Shown here piece after piece: positions 1 through 10,694 of a DNA stretch of 64,000 nt. Numbering within the stretch: position 1 is the first letter of the stretch; each line of letters begins with the position of its first letter. This DNA comes from Diphasiastrum complanatum (lineage: Eukaryota; Streptophyta; Lycopodiopsida; Lycopodiales; Lycopodiaceae). The notes below the pieces were generated by a model, which saw only the letters and a list, made by a program, of their open reading frames with translations, had not been told where the DNA came from and ran no database searches. The DNA is taken from assembly GCA_029204225.1 (NCBI GenBank), contig CM055113.1, positions 29,827,220 to 29,891,219 of the forward strand, written 5' to 3'. The translations under genes and the position numbers were made by a program.

Positions 1-748
1 CATGACGGAGTTGTAAAGACATATCATCATTTAATCGTTCCGTTGCTGCTATGCGTAAAGATGGGATTAAAAATTCAATTGGCATAACAACATCTTGACC
101 ATAAACCAGTTGAAAAAGGTGTTTGATTTGTACTATTTTTGTAAGCAGTTCTGAATGCCCATAATGCTGCATACAGTTTATGTTCCCAATCAGACCAACT
201 CGCTTCATTTGTCTTTGTCATAATGGTGCAGAGAATCTTATTGGAAGATTTAGCTTGGCCATTCCCTCTGGGATAATAGGGAGTACTAAATCTGTGTATA
301 ACAAAAAAATCTTCCAGTAAACACTTTATTGTTTGATTAACAAAGTGTGTACCCCGATCACTGACAATTTCGATCGGAATCCAAATCTGACTATAATATT
401 TTCATAAAGAAACTTAGCCGTAGATTTTGCATCAGCCACTTTGATAGCTTTGGCTTCAACCCACTTGGTCATATAATCAGTTGCGACGATAATGTATCGG
501 GCCTGAAATCCTTGAGCAGCGGGATGAATAGGACCAACATAATCCAGTCCCCATTTTTCAAACCGTGCTTGCGATAAAAACGGATGTAAGGGTTCATAAT
601 TCTGTCGAGTAGGCCGTCGTGCACATGTCTGAATAAAATTTTTTGTGTTCTTATGAAGCGTAGGCCACCAACAACCGGATTGTAAAAGTTTGCAAACAGT
701 AATATCTGTAGAGAAGTGTCCACCCATGCCATCATGTGAAAACAACAT
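1..748 (-). pseudogene. Ty3 integrase, broken (element 1)
   Basis: Integrase region of a Ty3-type pol, read right to left. The zinc-binding part keeps HDGMGGHF and WWPTLHK, but the Cys pair is damaged: the segment reading TCDVCQRARR in the sister copy at 62.6 kb is shortened here to TCARR. The core keeps the first catalytic Asp in WGLDYVGPI. Around 340-385 a frame change destroys the second Asp motif, which the sister copy reads as DDRGTHFVN. Downstream sequence to base 1 still resembles the integrase C-terminal part but is out of frame, and the element runs off the window. A TAA at 770-772 separates this frame from RNase H, where the sister has Leu. Clearly inactive. Confidence 0.9.
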
Positions 749-1500
749 TAAATCTGGTACTTCATGCGGTTAAACACATCTTCGTAAAATATTATCTGAT
801 CCATGACGGTACAATTGTCTTGCAATTAATTGATAAGGTTGAGCCTTATGAATCAATTGTCTTTTCTGTACTTTTGTCAAAGAATCATTCGGTTGTCCTA
901 GCATCAGGTACTCAACAATATCTGCCGCCCACTCAAGTACTGCTTCAACATAGAACAACGCAGCATCTGGCAGTTCATCATCCACTTCAGTATTAACTAG
1001 AGCGGCTTCAATTTGCGAAACGTGATCGGCTAGATAATGTTGCTTTCTCTTTCTAACCACAATTTGAAAGTCAAATTCAGTCAATAATAATAACCATCTT
1101 GCAATACGTCCAGTATTACACGTCTTGTTTACCAAGTAAAGTAATGGGTGATGATCCGTATAAGATGCAAAGTGCGTTTCCATGAGGTAGTGACGAAATT
1201 TTCGAACAAAAAAAATCATGGCTAGTGCTTCACGTTCTGTTGTTGAATAATTCTTCCCTGGATCTGTAAGCTGTCTGCTTGCAAATTGTATGCGTCAAAT
1301 TGCAAATTGTATGCGTCAAAATTGATCCAATGGCGTATTTTGAGGCATCCGTATGAACATGAAACTCTAATGTCCAATCTGGAGAACGCAATATTGGTGC
1401 TGAAGATAATGCTTTTTTTAACTTTTCAAAGGCTTCTAACGCCTCTACTATCCAAATAGGAACAATAGTTAGTTTGTATATAGGTCGTGCTAAATCCGCA
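749..1500 (-). pseudogene. Ty3 RNase H domain, broken (element 1)
   Basis: RNase H part of pol. The frame 770-1219 reads KFRHYLMETHFASYTDH, then LLYLVNK, GRIARWLLLL and ADHVSQIE, the normal order at the end of the Ty3 RT/RNase H unit, followed by the linker to integrase. The N-terminal half (1220-1500) is recognisable only in pieces. Between about 1278 and 1320 a stretch of roughly 20 bp (TTGCAAATTGTATGCGTCAA) is repeated in tandem, and the sister element at 63.3 kb lacks that duplication. Function in life would be removal of RNA from RNA-DNA hybrids during reverse transcription. Confidence 0.85.
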
Positions 1501-2330
1501 AAGAAGATAATAAAAATTCAATAGTAGTTCGCATGACCCATAAACACATAAACTCCTCAAATGGTTGCTGGCGGGGGCAATTCCACAATAACTTTGATCT
1601 TAGAATAATTGGTGGCAATACCATGTCTTGATATCACATGTCCAAGCACAACTCCGTGTGAAACCCATATCTGGCATTTTTCTGGATTTAGAGAAATCTG
1701 ATATTTGCGGCATCTTTCAAATACTTTCTCCAATCGATCCAGGTGGTCTGTATCTGTACTATGAACTCCCAAGTCGTCCAAGTAAATTTCAAGGAATTTC
1801 TGCAGATAATCTTTAAAAGCAAATTGCATTACTCTTTGAAATGAACTTGGTGTATTATAGAGTCCAAACGGCATTACTTTGTAAGTATAGATGCCCCATT
1901 CTGTTGCAAAAGTAGTTTTGTGGCGATCGGCGGTGCAATCTTAACCTGGTTGTAACCACTAAATCCATCCAAGAAACTATAAGCTTCCGCTCCAGCAAGG
2001 CGATCCAAAATGCTTTCAGTAAAAGGTAGCGGAAAGTGATCCTTCCGTGTCACTTTATTCAATGCTTTGAGATTCACATAGATTCGCAATTTCCCATTTT
2101 TCTTAGGAACAATGACAATCGGTGAAATCCATTTTGTATGCTCGATCTCATAAATGAAATCGGCGTCAAGCAATCTCTTAAGTTCTTTCTTTATCAGATC
2201 TGCCACATTAGGATTACAACGATAGAACTTTGTAACCTTTGGAACTGCATCAGGTACTAAAGGTATGGTATGTTTAATCACTGATGTCGAAATACCCTTC
2301 AAATCTTGATAAGTCCATGCAAATCAATCT
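1501..2330 (-). pseudogene. Ty3 reverse transcriptase, frameshifted (element 1)
   Basis: Two adjoining frames make up the polymerase domain. The N-terminal frame (1874-2302) carries SPIVIVPKKNGKLRI, VNLKALN and the first catalytic Asp motif YSFLDGFSGYNQV. The second (1557-1874) begins MPFGLYNTPSSFQRVM and holds the active-site box IYLDD near 1773-1785, then LNPEKCQ. A frame change near 1905 separates them. Both active-site motifs survive, so inactivation is due to frameshifts, not loss of catalytic residues. The motif set and gene order PR-RT-RH-IN identify Ty3, not Copia. The tRNA-Asp primer site suggests the Athila/Tat side of the group, which is an inference. Confidence 0.92.
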
Positions 2331-3400
2331 TGATACTTAATAAGTAACAAACAGAGTGCTTGATACTGTTAAGTAGTAAGTTGTGATCCCACTTGTACAA
2401 TCTTTTCCGGTTCTCCTGGTCCAGCAAAATTCATTGGCTGCGTCCTAGCTGGGCCATCGTAAACCTCTTTTGATTCAGGCACGTGTTCTTCAGGTTCACA
2501 ATGTGCTTTAGGTAACATGATAACCACATCATCTAGTGTATAACGTTTAAAATGTTCGGGCATATCATGCTGAACTACATCTGCTTGTTCTTTTTGGAAA
2601 GCCTTGGATCTTTGTTTAGCCTCCTTAGCAGGAATTGATCGTGGAGCTGATGACTTTCGAGATGATAAATCTTTCTTCACAGGTGAAGACTTCCTAGACG
2701 ATGATGTCTTGCTGGAAATCTGACTTGAAGGATCATTCTTGACTTTTCCTTTGCCTTTATCCAATAAGGGTGGCACTTTCTTTAAATCGATCTTTTGAGG
2801 GAGATTTTCCCATTTCACGATCGTATTATAATGTTGCTTAGCTTGTTTCTTCGTTATCGAACCTGTGATCCTGCCTCCCTTCAATATAACTGCTTTGGAC
2901 GGTTTGATTGTTGGTTCATCAGGAACATTACGCACTCCAAACCTGGTTGGATCCATATGATGTAGAATCTATTCATCCGTAAGTTCTACATTGCCATCAT
3001 AAGTTAAGGCATGGCCCACTGGTATGAGATCATCCACAATTGGATTTGGTATAGGTTCTGTTGATATTCAGGCTACATTCAATACATTTAGTGGAAATGT
3101 GATTGGTGTATCCAAAGTTCAATCTAATAAGAAAATCTTGCTCAACTCTGATTGAATATCTTGTTGACACATATATCCTGCTGTACAATCAATTGTTGCA
3201 AGAGCATCATTCCAATTGACAGTATCCATTTGAGAATCGAAGTGAACTCCCATTTTTTTCTCTGCTTGATCACAAGTGTGATCCGTTGTTGATGAATCGT
3301 CATCCGCTTTCTGAACCACTGGTTTGATAGTCCAAGTCGTAGGATCAACTTTAACTGCACATTCACGATTTTCAAAAGTGATTTTTTCGGTACCCTAGTT
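2331..3400 (-). pseudogene. Protease-RT linker of Ty3 pol (element 1)
   Basis: Coding remnant between protease and RT. The longest frame (2369-2956) encodes about 195 residues rich in Lys, Ser and Pro, with runs such as KTSSSRKSSPVKKDLSSRKS, so probably a disordered spacer. A second short frame lies at 3119-3319. I recognise no named domain. Its position inside pol and its strand tie it to element 1. Confidence 0.6.
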
Positions 3401-3690
3401 ATGAATTACTTACGCAACTCGTAACCATGGACGTCCTAATAGAACTCGGTAGACATTTGGTGCTTCTGGTAAGTCCATCACGACAAAAGTGATGACGAAC
3501 TGTACTCTTGCAATCCTGACAGGTATATCTTCCACCATTCCTCGTGGATGAACTATTGTTTGATCCCGTAGCTTAAGAGCAAAAGTAGCAGGCTTAATCT
3601 TTGTAAGGCCCCATTTTGTACATAGCTTTGTAGAAATCAGGTTAACTCCTGAACCGCCATATATCGCGGCTACTTCTTTAGATAATTGTC
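3400..3690 (-). pseudogene. Ty3 aspartic protease, active-site Asp lost (element 1)
   Basis: The reverse strand reads a retropepsin: an active-site loop YGGSGVNLIST near 3630-3662, then IKPATFAL, VRIARVQFVITFVVMD and the C-terminal box VLLGRPWL (about 3440-3460). The expected first residue of the loop is Asp (DGGSG). Here the codon, reverse complement of 3659-3661, is TAT (Tyr), a single-base change from GAT. The related relic at 43.6 kb still has DGGSG. A stop just upstream (TGA near 3690) and another after the GRPWL box confirm decay. Confidence 0.8.
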
Positions 3691-4288
3691 AATGTTGTAT
3701 CGGCAGAGTGATATTCTTTTGTTCACTTTCCCAAGCGACTCCAACATGGAGTACATCGTTAGATTCTTCAAATCCAGCACAAGAAAGCGGCTCCTGGTGG
3801 ACTTCTAGTTCTTCTTGAGCTAACTTTTGCGCTAAGACTTCTTTAGCTTTTGGCACCAACTTTAGGAACTCTCCCATTGAAATATTGATCTTGCTAGACA
3901 AAATGTTCATGAGTAATTCTGTATGTGGTGCTTCCGGTTTAGTCATCTTGAAGGGTTCTGCGTGATGATGTAATTGATCATTCATATCCATATGTAAATT
4001 TCTTGGAGGCTGCAATGGTGATGACCCAACTTCAGCTTTTACTTTAGCAGCTTCAAGTTCCTCTTCTTGTTGCAGATGTTTAGTCCACTGTCTCATATCC
4101 TGATATCTTCGTTTTTCTACATTAAGATTTGGATAGACTCCCGATGCTGTTGGTGTTTTGTTCAATGGAATAGAATCAGCAAGTACTGGATCCACTACTG
4201 GTTCTTTTTGCTTTTGTGCTCTGGTGACCACCATCAAGGGTGCACTTGGTTTTTTTTGAGCTATTGATCCTTGCTTGATGGTTATCAA
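3689..4288 (-). pseudogene. Gag-protease linker (element 1)
   Basis: A 199-codon frame between the gag zinc knuckles and the protease. The sequence is charged and glutamine/glutamate-rich (for example QQEEELEAAKVKAEV and LAQKLAQEELEV) and suggests helical or disordered spacer. No catalytic motif is visible. It continues the frame order of gag-pol and most likely was part of one long polyprotein. Confidence 0.55.
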
Positions 4289-4289
4289 A

Positions 4290-4813
4290 TTTACAGGTGT
4301 TGTAGCTGGTGGTGGCTTCGGTCTTGCTGGACAGTGCCCATATCCACAATCACGACATAGTGGTACAAATTTTTCTTTATTTGGTCATTCTGCAACTCTG
4401 TGATTTTCTCCACATGCAAAGCATCCAAGTGGTGCTCTGGTCCAATTTCTTGAGGCTTGCTGTTGAGCGACAACATAAATGGCATATTGTTCTGAAGATC
4501 CACCTTCCTGATCATTACCATAGCTCCATTGCTCATCACTTACGTAAGGTTCTGGTTCCATCAAATTGGCAGGAGGAGCAGAGTGTTTTGGTGGGGTAGG
4601 AAAAGCTAGACGTTCCGGGTATCCAAGAGTAGATTGTCGTAGTCTTGTTGCTGGATTTCCTCCACATTGTGGATCTCGATATCCCATCTGGGCATACCGT
4701 TGCTGAATTATTCGAGGGTTGAAGTTGCAAAAAGCAGTCTCATGGTCAGGTGAATTACACAGATGGCAAACATTGAGTTCCATTCGTTTTTTCAATTGAG
4801 GACACTTGTTCAT
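4290..4813 (-). pseudogene. Gag nucleocapsid with two zinc knuckles (element 1)
   Basis: RNA-binding part of Ty3 gag. The first knuckle is CHLCNSPDHETAFC, a perfect C-x2-C-x4-H-x4-C. About 100 residues later comes CFACGENHRVAE, then a TGA stop and, in the same frame, CRDCGYGHC, which looks like a further damaged Cys/His cluster. The family would bind element RNA during packaging in virus-like particles. Confidence 0.8.
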
Positions 4814-4969
4814 TGTGTGATTTCCTGTACAAATAGAATACCGGATATTTTTCCTGGTAGGAAAAGTCTTTGGAAACTTCTCAGAATCCTTGTTTGCTTC
4901 TCAGTGGAAATTTTTCAATGCTTTGATCTTCTCATCAAATTGCAACTACAACTTTTCCATCTGTTTCTA

Positions 4970-5630
4970 CTAGGTCTTCCCAAGTTTCTCGAACTCATTG
5001 AGCATCATTATTGTAGTAGCATTGGCATTAGTTGACGCAATAGTGGTGGATGTCGTAGTAGTCTGCCCTGTTGTATAAGGCAACATACTGACATTCGGCT
5101 CATTATCTGAATCTTCATCCTCCTCCCGAATTGCATCGTCCATAGTAATTCGCAAAAGTGCGTTGATCCGTTTAAGTAGACCTGACAAAAACCACATAAT
5201 CATGGCATTTTCATTAATCAGCTCAGGTTTGCATTCAGATCTAAGACGTTTCACCCTTTCGATGTAGTCTCGAACCATTTCTCGCTCTCCCATTTTAATT
5301 TTACTTAAAAGTAGGAAAGGGTCTTCCATTAACTTCCGCGGTTTGAACTGTATGATAAGGGCTCACAACCTCCCAATCTGTACGCTCAGTTTCATCTTGG
5401 TTATAGTACCAATCTTGTGCTACGTCTGTTAAGGCCATAGAAAATAGCTTAAGTTTATCTTGAGGATAAATCTCACCATAGACCTCACAAGATTCAGCAT
5501 AGATCTGAAGAAATCTAACTGGATCTGTTAATCCATTATATTTGGGTAGATCCAATCGGGGTGCTCTTCTAACAATAATTGGATTGATCTCCTGGGGAGC
5601 ACCTCCAGGAGCAGTTCTAGGGACAGCCAT
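4970..5630 (-). pseudogene. Gag capsid domain, frameshifted (element 1)
   Basis: Retrotransposon gag fold in two overlapping frames. The upstream frame (5301-5630) reads LPKYNGLTDPVRFLQIYAE and KLKLFSMALTDVAQDWYY. The downstream frame (4970-5329) continues with VRDYIERVKRLRSECKPEL, MIMWFLSGLLKRINALLR and an acidic EEDEDSD tail. A frame change near 5310-5330 separates them. The Met at 5628-5630 is the probable gag start, since 1.1 kb of non-coding leader precedes it. The same gag family recurs as a relic at 44.9-45.6 kb. Confidence 0.85.
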
Positions 5631-6782
5631 CTTTACAAATTTAGATCAAATAGATAATGAGATTAAATCTAGATTTTTTCAAAAAACTATCTCGGATTAG
5701 ATCTGCTAGATCTATTCTACTTTTCAAGAATCTGATTCTATATGATGAAAAACTTTTCGAGATTCGATCAATTGATAAATCTCTCAGAATCCAATCCAGA
5801 ATATATCATATTTGATCCAAATTTTGATAGAGACTTGATCTGGAAAATCAGAAACTAAAAATAGGACTAGCGAAGATTCGCTAGGCGAAGTTTGGCTCGG
5901 CGAAGTTTAAATAGTGCTATGTTGCGAAAAAAAAACTCTTTGAACACTTTTCTGGCAATTTCTTGAAAAATAACCTTCGCCGACTTCTCAGATTGAAGAT
6001 CTGACATAGATAAAACTATGGAAAACCAGACGAAGGTTTCTGACACAAGGAAATACAATTTTTGTAATCTGACGAGGGGCAAAATCAAGATTTTTTGTGA
6101 TTTGATCAAGAAGAATCTTTACCAAACTCAAAAATAGTATTTTTCTATAAATAGAATGTTTTGGAAACTCGACGAAGGTTCTGGCAAAGGATCAAGAGTA
6201 ATACTGGTAATTTTGCAAAAAAGTGACTTTTTTGACAAAAATATGACAATATGACAACTGATCCTCTGAAATCCTTTCTATTTTTGATATTATTCTTCGC
6301 CGACCTGGCAGTAGATAGATCTGAATCACATCTTAGCACAGTAAATCGAGCGAAGGTTCTTTATCTGTATTTCTTACGGTTTTGATAAATTTTAGTGTTT
6401 TTTGATAGTTTTTTTGATGTTTTTGGAAATCTGCTGGGAGTTAATCTTTGCAACTCGGCGAAGGTTTTTTGAAAGAGGGTAAAAATTTCTGAGCTCTGAT
6501 GACGCATTTTGCCTCTTTTTGACCAAATCTAACAGATTTGACCAATTTTTGTTGTTTTCTCTGATATTTCAGATCCAAAGAGATCTAAAGATTGGTGATC
6601 TGAATAGCTTTCCCAGTTTAATAATCAGATTAGATTTCAAACAAGCAAATCCACTCAAATCAAGAAAAATCAATCCCAAACTAACCCTAAAATGCAGATC
6701 TAACACTATTCATGCCACGACAAGATGCCTAATGCAAGCTAACCATCAGCCAAACATGCTGCAAACTGAAAAATTAGCGTAG
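5631..6782 (-). other. 5' leader of Ty3 element 1
   Basis: Non-coding stretch between gag and the primer site. It is AT-rich except for repeated islands of the motif CGAAGGTT or its complement AACCTTCG, seen near 5880-5905, 5972, 6032, 6173, 6295, 6350 and 6455. The 12-mer AACCTTCGCCGA (5972-5983) is the exact reverse complement of TCGGCGAAGGTT (6455-6466), so the leader RNA could fold into long-range stems. No reading frame is convincing. Confidence 0.65.
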
Positions 6783-6801
6783 CTCCCTGGCAACGGTGCC
6801 A
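6783..6801 (-). other. Primer binding site, tRNA-Asp type
   Basis: On the minus strand TGGCACCGTTGCCAGGGAG lies four bases inside the LTR end. It closely matches the complement of the 3' end of plant tRNA-Asp(GTC), with two G/A differences, and is the usual primer choice of Athila/Tat-like Ty3 elements. This fixes the strand and the LTR as the 5' one. Confidence 0.8.
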
Positions 6802-6805
6802 AAAT

Positions 6806-7564
6806 TGTAGTGGGTTTCTTTCCTTGCCTAACCTGAATCCAGGATCTAGTCAACCTAGCATCAAAGAGACAGAGTTAGTTGTCACGAGGACGTTTGTTCC
6901 CATGAGAGCGATAGTATAGTTCAGATTTCAACATGAATGGAGGATCTAACACTAACATCCATTAACACTAAGCATTAACATTACATCCATTAACCCTACT
7001 TCCATTAACCCTAAATCCACAACAATGATAGAAACTTACTCTTTTCTCTCTCCTTTTCTCTCTCACAAAAAGCATAAGAAATAGCAATCCCAATAATGAT
7101 CAAAACCAACAATTAGCAAATACAAAGGAAGCATGAGAAATGGAGGAAAAGAGAGGAAGAGCAAGGACATTCATCAATCCATTTCTAAAGAGAACCAATT
7201 TGCTTTATTGAAACGAGGAAATGAACATGAGGAGCAACTCGAGTTAGTCCCTTTTTATAGTAGAGAGGAGGACCCTGGCCTCTGAATCCTATTGGTCCAA
7301 CCTTGCCTCTCTTTTTATTCAAATTTAAAAAAATGTAGGAACCATCAAAATTGGAGGGAAACCCAACTTTATTCACTAACTTGGCATTTAGGCCCTGCGA
7401 CATTAAAAGTCCTGCAAAAAGGCCTGAAGTCCTTTATTAACTTTTAACTAATCAATCAAATATCTATGTGATCATCGGGTTGGACTTACACACGCAAGGT
7501 GCCAAATCCCTCTCACTTATTAACTAGGGTTAGGGTTGCCTTGGGATCTGCAAACCCTCCAACA
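6806..7564 (-). mobile_element. 5' LTR of Ty3 element 1
   Basis: 759-bp long terminal repeat with ends TGTAGTGGG...CCCTCCAACA on the plus strand (TG...CA). The same sequence with scattered substitutions and indels recurs at 58522-59239, which defines both boundaries. It adjoins the primer site on the left. The five bases outside it, TAGAT (7565-7569), would be the target duplication; the partner copy is beyond the left edge of the window. Confidence 0.9.
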
Positions 7565-7569
7565 TAGAT

Positions 7570-8769
7570 TGTTAGCACTCAAATTTTGCTAAATGAAGCT
7601 GGTTTTGAATCATACACTTAATCTCTTGACAAGGCTATGATATGATGTTGATTTTTCAGTTAATGAGGACCTTGAATGGATTATGTCAATCACAATTACC
7701 ATCTTCATTTCCATCAAATGAAATAATCTTTATATGTATGCAAGAACAATTAAATTAAGAGTAATGGATCAAAAGAAGATTTCACATGTGTGAAGTACAA
7801 CCTCATGTATGGCCTTCTAATAGAGAATAAGTCACTTGAGCTTTTGATAGCATTCTACACAAGAAATTTCAAGCATTAGAGAAAAAAACACAAGCTAGAT
7901 CAAAAATTGCCAAAAAGTTCTTATTGAATCCACTCTCCAAGTGATATGTACAAATGAGCTATCTCCCCAAGGTATAGTAGCTCAGATTTCAGATTCAGGT
8001 CCCCTAGTCACACATGTAAACTTGACCCTTTTTTATCCATTTTGAGAAGAATCTTAGATTCTCATGGAGGGCGAGAAATACTTCCAAAATGTCTCTACAT
8101 TCTAGGAGCTCGATTTGGAGCTTATGCACATCAAATTGAATAGAATCTAAACATGATTTATTTTCTTTCTATTCTTCATCTAGCTATGTGCATGTGGCCT
8201 AGGCACATGGTCATCCAATATGATGCCAAGTGGCCAAAATCTATGGGCTAGAAATTTGACTATTTTTTCATAGATCCTAGATTCTAGGTAATTTGACCAA
8301 ATGAGCAGTCTAGCATACATGACTTGGATCTAACTAGGCTAGGATAATAATTCACAAGTGGGAATAGGCTCCACATGTGTGGGATCAACCTATTTACAAA
8401 AATACATGGTTTATCAAGTTTGCAATTCTTCACATAAAATGCCTAAAATAACCAAGACTAGTCAAGTGTAAGGTGACAAATTTTTACACTCCCTCTTCAA
8501 CTATGCTTACTATTTTCACATCATGATATTGTTCTATCTTACGAATGTATCTTTCCTCTAAACATCTATAAGGTACATGAAATGGAAGATTTCATAATTA
8601 ATATATGGAAAAATCAAATTCTTGCAAAAGGAATAACCATCTAGTGATTCTTCATGTATTGTAAGTTTTGTTAATTAAGTACAATAGTGGTTGGTGATCA
8701 ATGTAGAATACAAATAGTATAGCCACTAGGTTCTAAGAAGTTATAAGCTTTTGCATCATGGTCTAGTAC
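7570..8769. other. AT-rich non-coding stretch
   Basis: No supported gene. At 8487-8500 a pyrimidine-rich block (CTCCCTCTTCA) after TTTTTACA resembles the LTR/polypurine junction of the Copia relic at 46580, so 7.6-8.49 kb may include a minus-strand Copia 3' LTR; this is weak. CACATGTG-type palindromes occur near 7783, 8009 and 8372. Confidence 0.3.
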
Positions 8770-9556
8770 ACTTATGTGAATGATAAGGGAAAATGATATT
8801 GGATTTATTCCTTATCTCCATAAATCCCATAGTTAATCTAGATTCATTCATGTTGCTACATATTTAATTCACATTGTCGCACAGTCTATAGAAATACATG
8901 GGAATGCTAGTCAAGTAGAAAATTGCCATGTGGCACCATTTTATCGATAGATCGTGCATTTCCATGTGAATGAGACATGGTTCCCACATGTGAGAGGCTA
9001 TTGCCACGTGTGTATATATCTGGAAAATTTCAGTAGGAGTTGATTTTGCAAGTTCCTATAAGTTAGAAAAATTACCTCAAATGATCAAGCAAAATCATGG
9101 CGAGGCAATGGCACCAAATTAGGATTCAAAGAGGTGGGGACTTATCTTGCATTTATTGGTCCCCACACGTGCCAAACCTGTTGAGTCAACATAACAAGTC
9201 AAAATGTACTTGATCTATTTAAGGATCATCAATGTGAATAAGAGATTTGATGAGAGATCTTGATTTTGAGTCAATACCTTGTTATTTTCACTATTTGTGT
9301 TGTGATTTCTTGCATTGAATGCTATCAATAAATAATGTACTCTAATCTCTGCTCACTGACAGTATTCCACACGTGTGAGGCCACTCTTGAACTATGTTGA
9401 TCATTTGTCAAGTTGTTCTTGCTAATTAGATGCAATTTTTGATCTAGATCTAATTCTAGACATTAGATTTGCGATTGATCTATCTAATTGGCACCCAACA
9501 CCTCTTGTGGATCAATTTTGGATCCAATTAAGGTCCTAAATTCAGTAAATTTAACA
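8770..9556 (+). mobile_element. Probable 5' LTR of a Copia element
   Basis: The right end is well placed: AATTTAACA followed directly by a tRNA-Met-like primer site at 9557. An AATAAA lies near 9326, as expected inside an LTR. The left end is a guess because no second copy of this LTR is in the window. The segment 8800-8895 matches, in reverse, repeats at 27391-27490 and 48975-49060, so this LTR family is scattered through the region. Confidence 0.5.
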
Positions 9557-9569
9557 TGGTATTAGATCC
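9557..9569 (+). other. Primer binding site, initiator tRNA-Met type
   Basis: TGGTATTAGATCC differs at two positions from the canonical plant initiator tRNA-Met site TGGTATCAGAGCC and sits immediately after an LTR-like CA end, 580 bp upstream of a Copia gag. Spacing and orientation agree. Confidence 0.65.
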
Positions 9570-10149
9570 AAGTACAAGAGGCTTTGAAAATGATCAATGA
9601 GCATACCCAAATTAGCAAGTTTTTGAGTGTTTGATCTAATTTTGAGAGGGCGAGCTAGAAGTGAGTCGTAGCATCAGATGTTTTGGATCAAATTGAGTTT
9701 TTGGCTGCAGGTGTACTATTCACACGTGTGAGTCCATAATGGACCTATCTTACAAGTGCCTAACTTTGAATTTTTCCTAAATTTCACATACACATCCATT
9801 TTTCAAGATTTTTGGTGCATTGTGTAGTTCTAACTTCATAGTTTCCATATCAATGATTAGATCTTGCAATGAGTTATTGATGTGAATGTTTGGAAGCTTA
9901 GATCAAGCCCAAAGATTCATTTTTCAGATAGGGAGTAAGTTGTAGGGAGTATATTGCCAAAAATCATAGATATAGAGAGTGATTTGCTAGAAATTGGTAG
10001 TGATCTCATTGTACCATCAACCAAGCTTTATGATAGTTTGTGATAGTTGGATTGGGCCAAGACTAGAAGCATCTTGAGTTCTAGAAGTCTACCTTAGATC
10101 ATTCCATTGAGTGAAATCTTTGTGAATTTCAAATGCAAAATCATTCATT
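9570..10149 (+). other. Leader of the Copia element
   Basis: Non-coding, AT-rich, between primer site and gag. It contains a perfect palindrome CACACGTGTG near 9719-9730. No other structure seen. Confidence 0.4.
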
Positions 10150-10690
10150 ATGGCATCCATGGGTGGATTTTTTCTAGAAGCCAATGAAAGGCTCACATCC
10201 ACTAATTATTCCATTTGGAAAGTGAGAATGGAATCACTTTTGGTTCTCCATGATCTCTATGACATTGTCCTAGAAGAGGAAGATGAACCTATTGGTGGAC
10301 AAGAGCAAGCTAGATACAAGAGAAAGGCTAGATTGGCCTTACATTACATCAAGATGAATGTGAGCAACGACCTCTTGAAAGAGGTGTCATCTTGTATCTC
10401 GGCCAATGAGGCTTGAGATTCATTAAAAGGTATTTATGAATCCAATAACACTTCAAGGATACTCATGCTTAGGAATCAAGTGCTTCAAATCATGAAAGGA
10501 AGTAGAGAGAGTGCACAAGAGTATGTGCTTAGGATCAAATCTTTGAAAGAATTGGCTTCAATTGGAGATTAAGTCCAAGATAATGAACTTGTGCAAGTCA
10601 TTCTAAATGGACTAAGTGAAGATTATTCTAATCTAGTCCAAATTTTTGCATCCATGATAAGTTACCTACAATTGACAAGTAGATATTTAT
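10150..10690 (+). pseudogene. Copia gag, truncated
   Basis: Starts MASMGGFFLEANERLTSTNY, continues SIWKVRMESLLVLHDLYDIV and a long helical segment, the usual N-terminus of plant Copia gag. A TGA after residue 88 and a TAA further on interrupt the frame, yet homology continues through LRNQVLQIMKGSRESAQEYV and NELVQVILNGLSEDYSNLV to about 10680, where it stops. Zinc knuckle, protease and pol are missing. The same gag family reappears at 56955-57420. The break at about 10690 coincides with the start of another element's probable LTR. Confidence 0.8.
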
Positions 10691-10694
10691 GATG

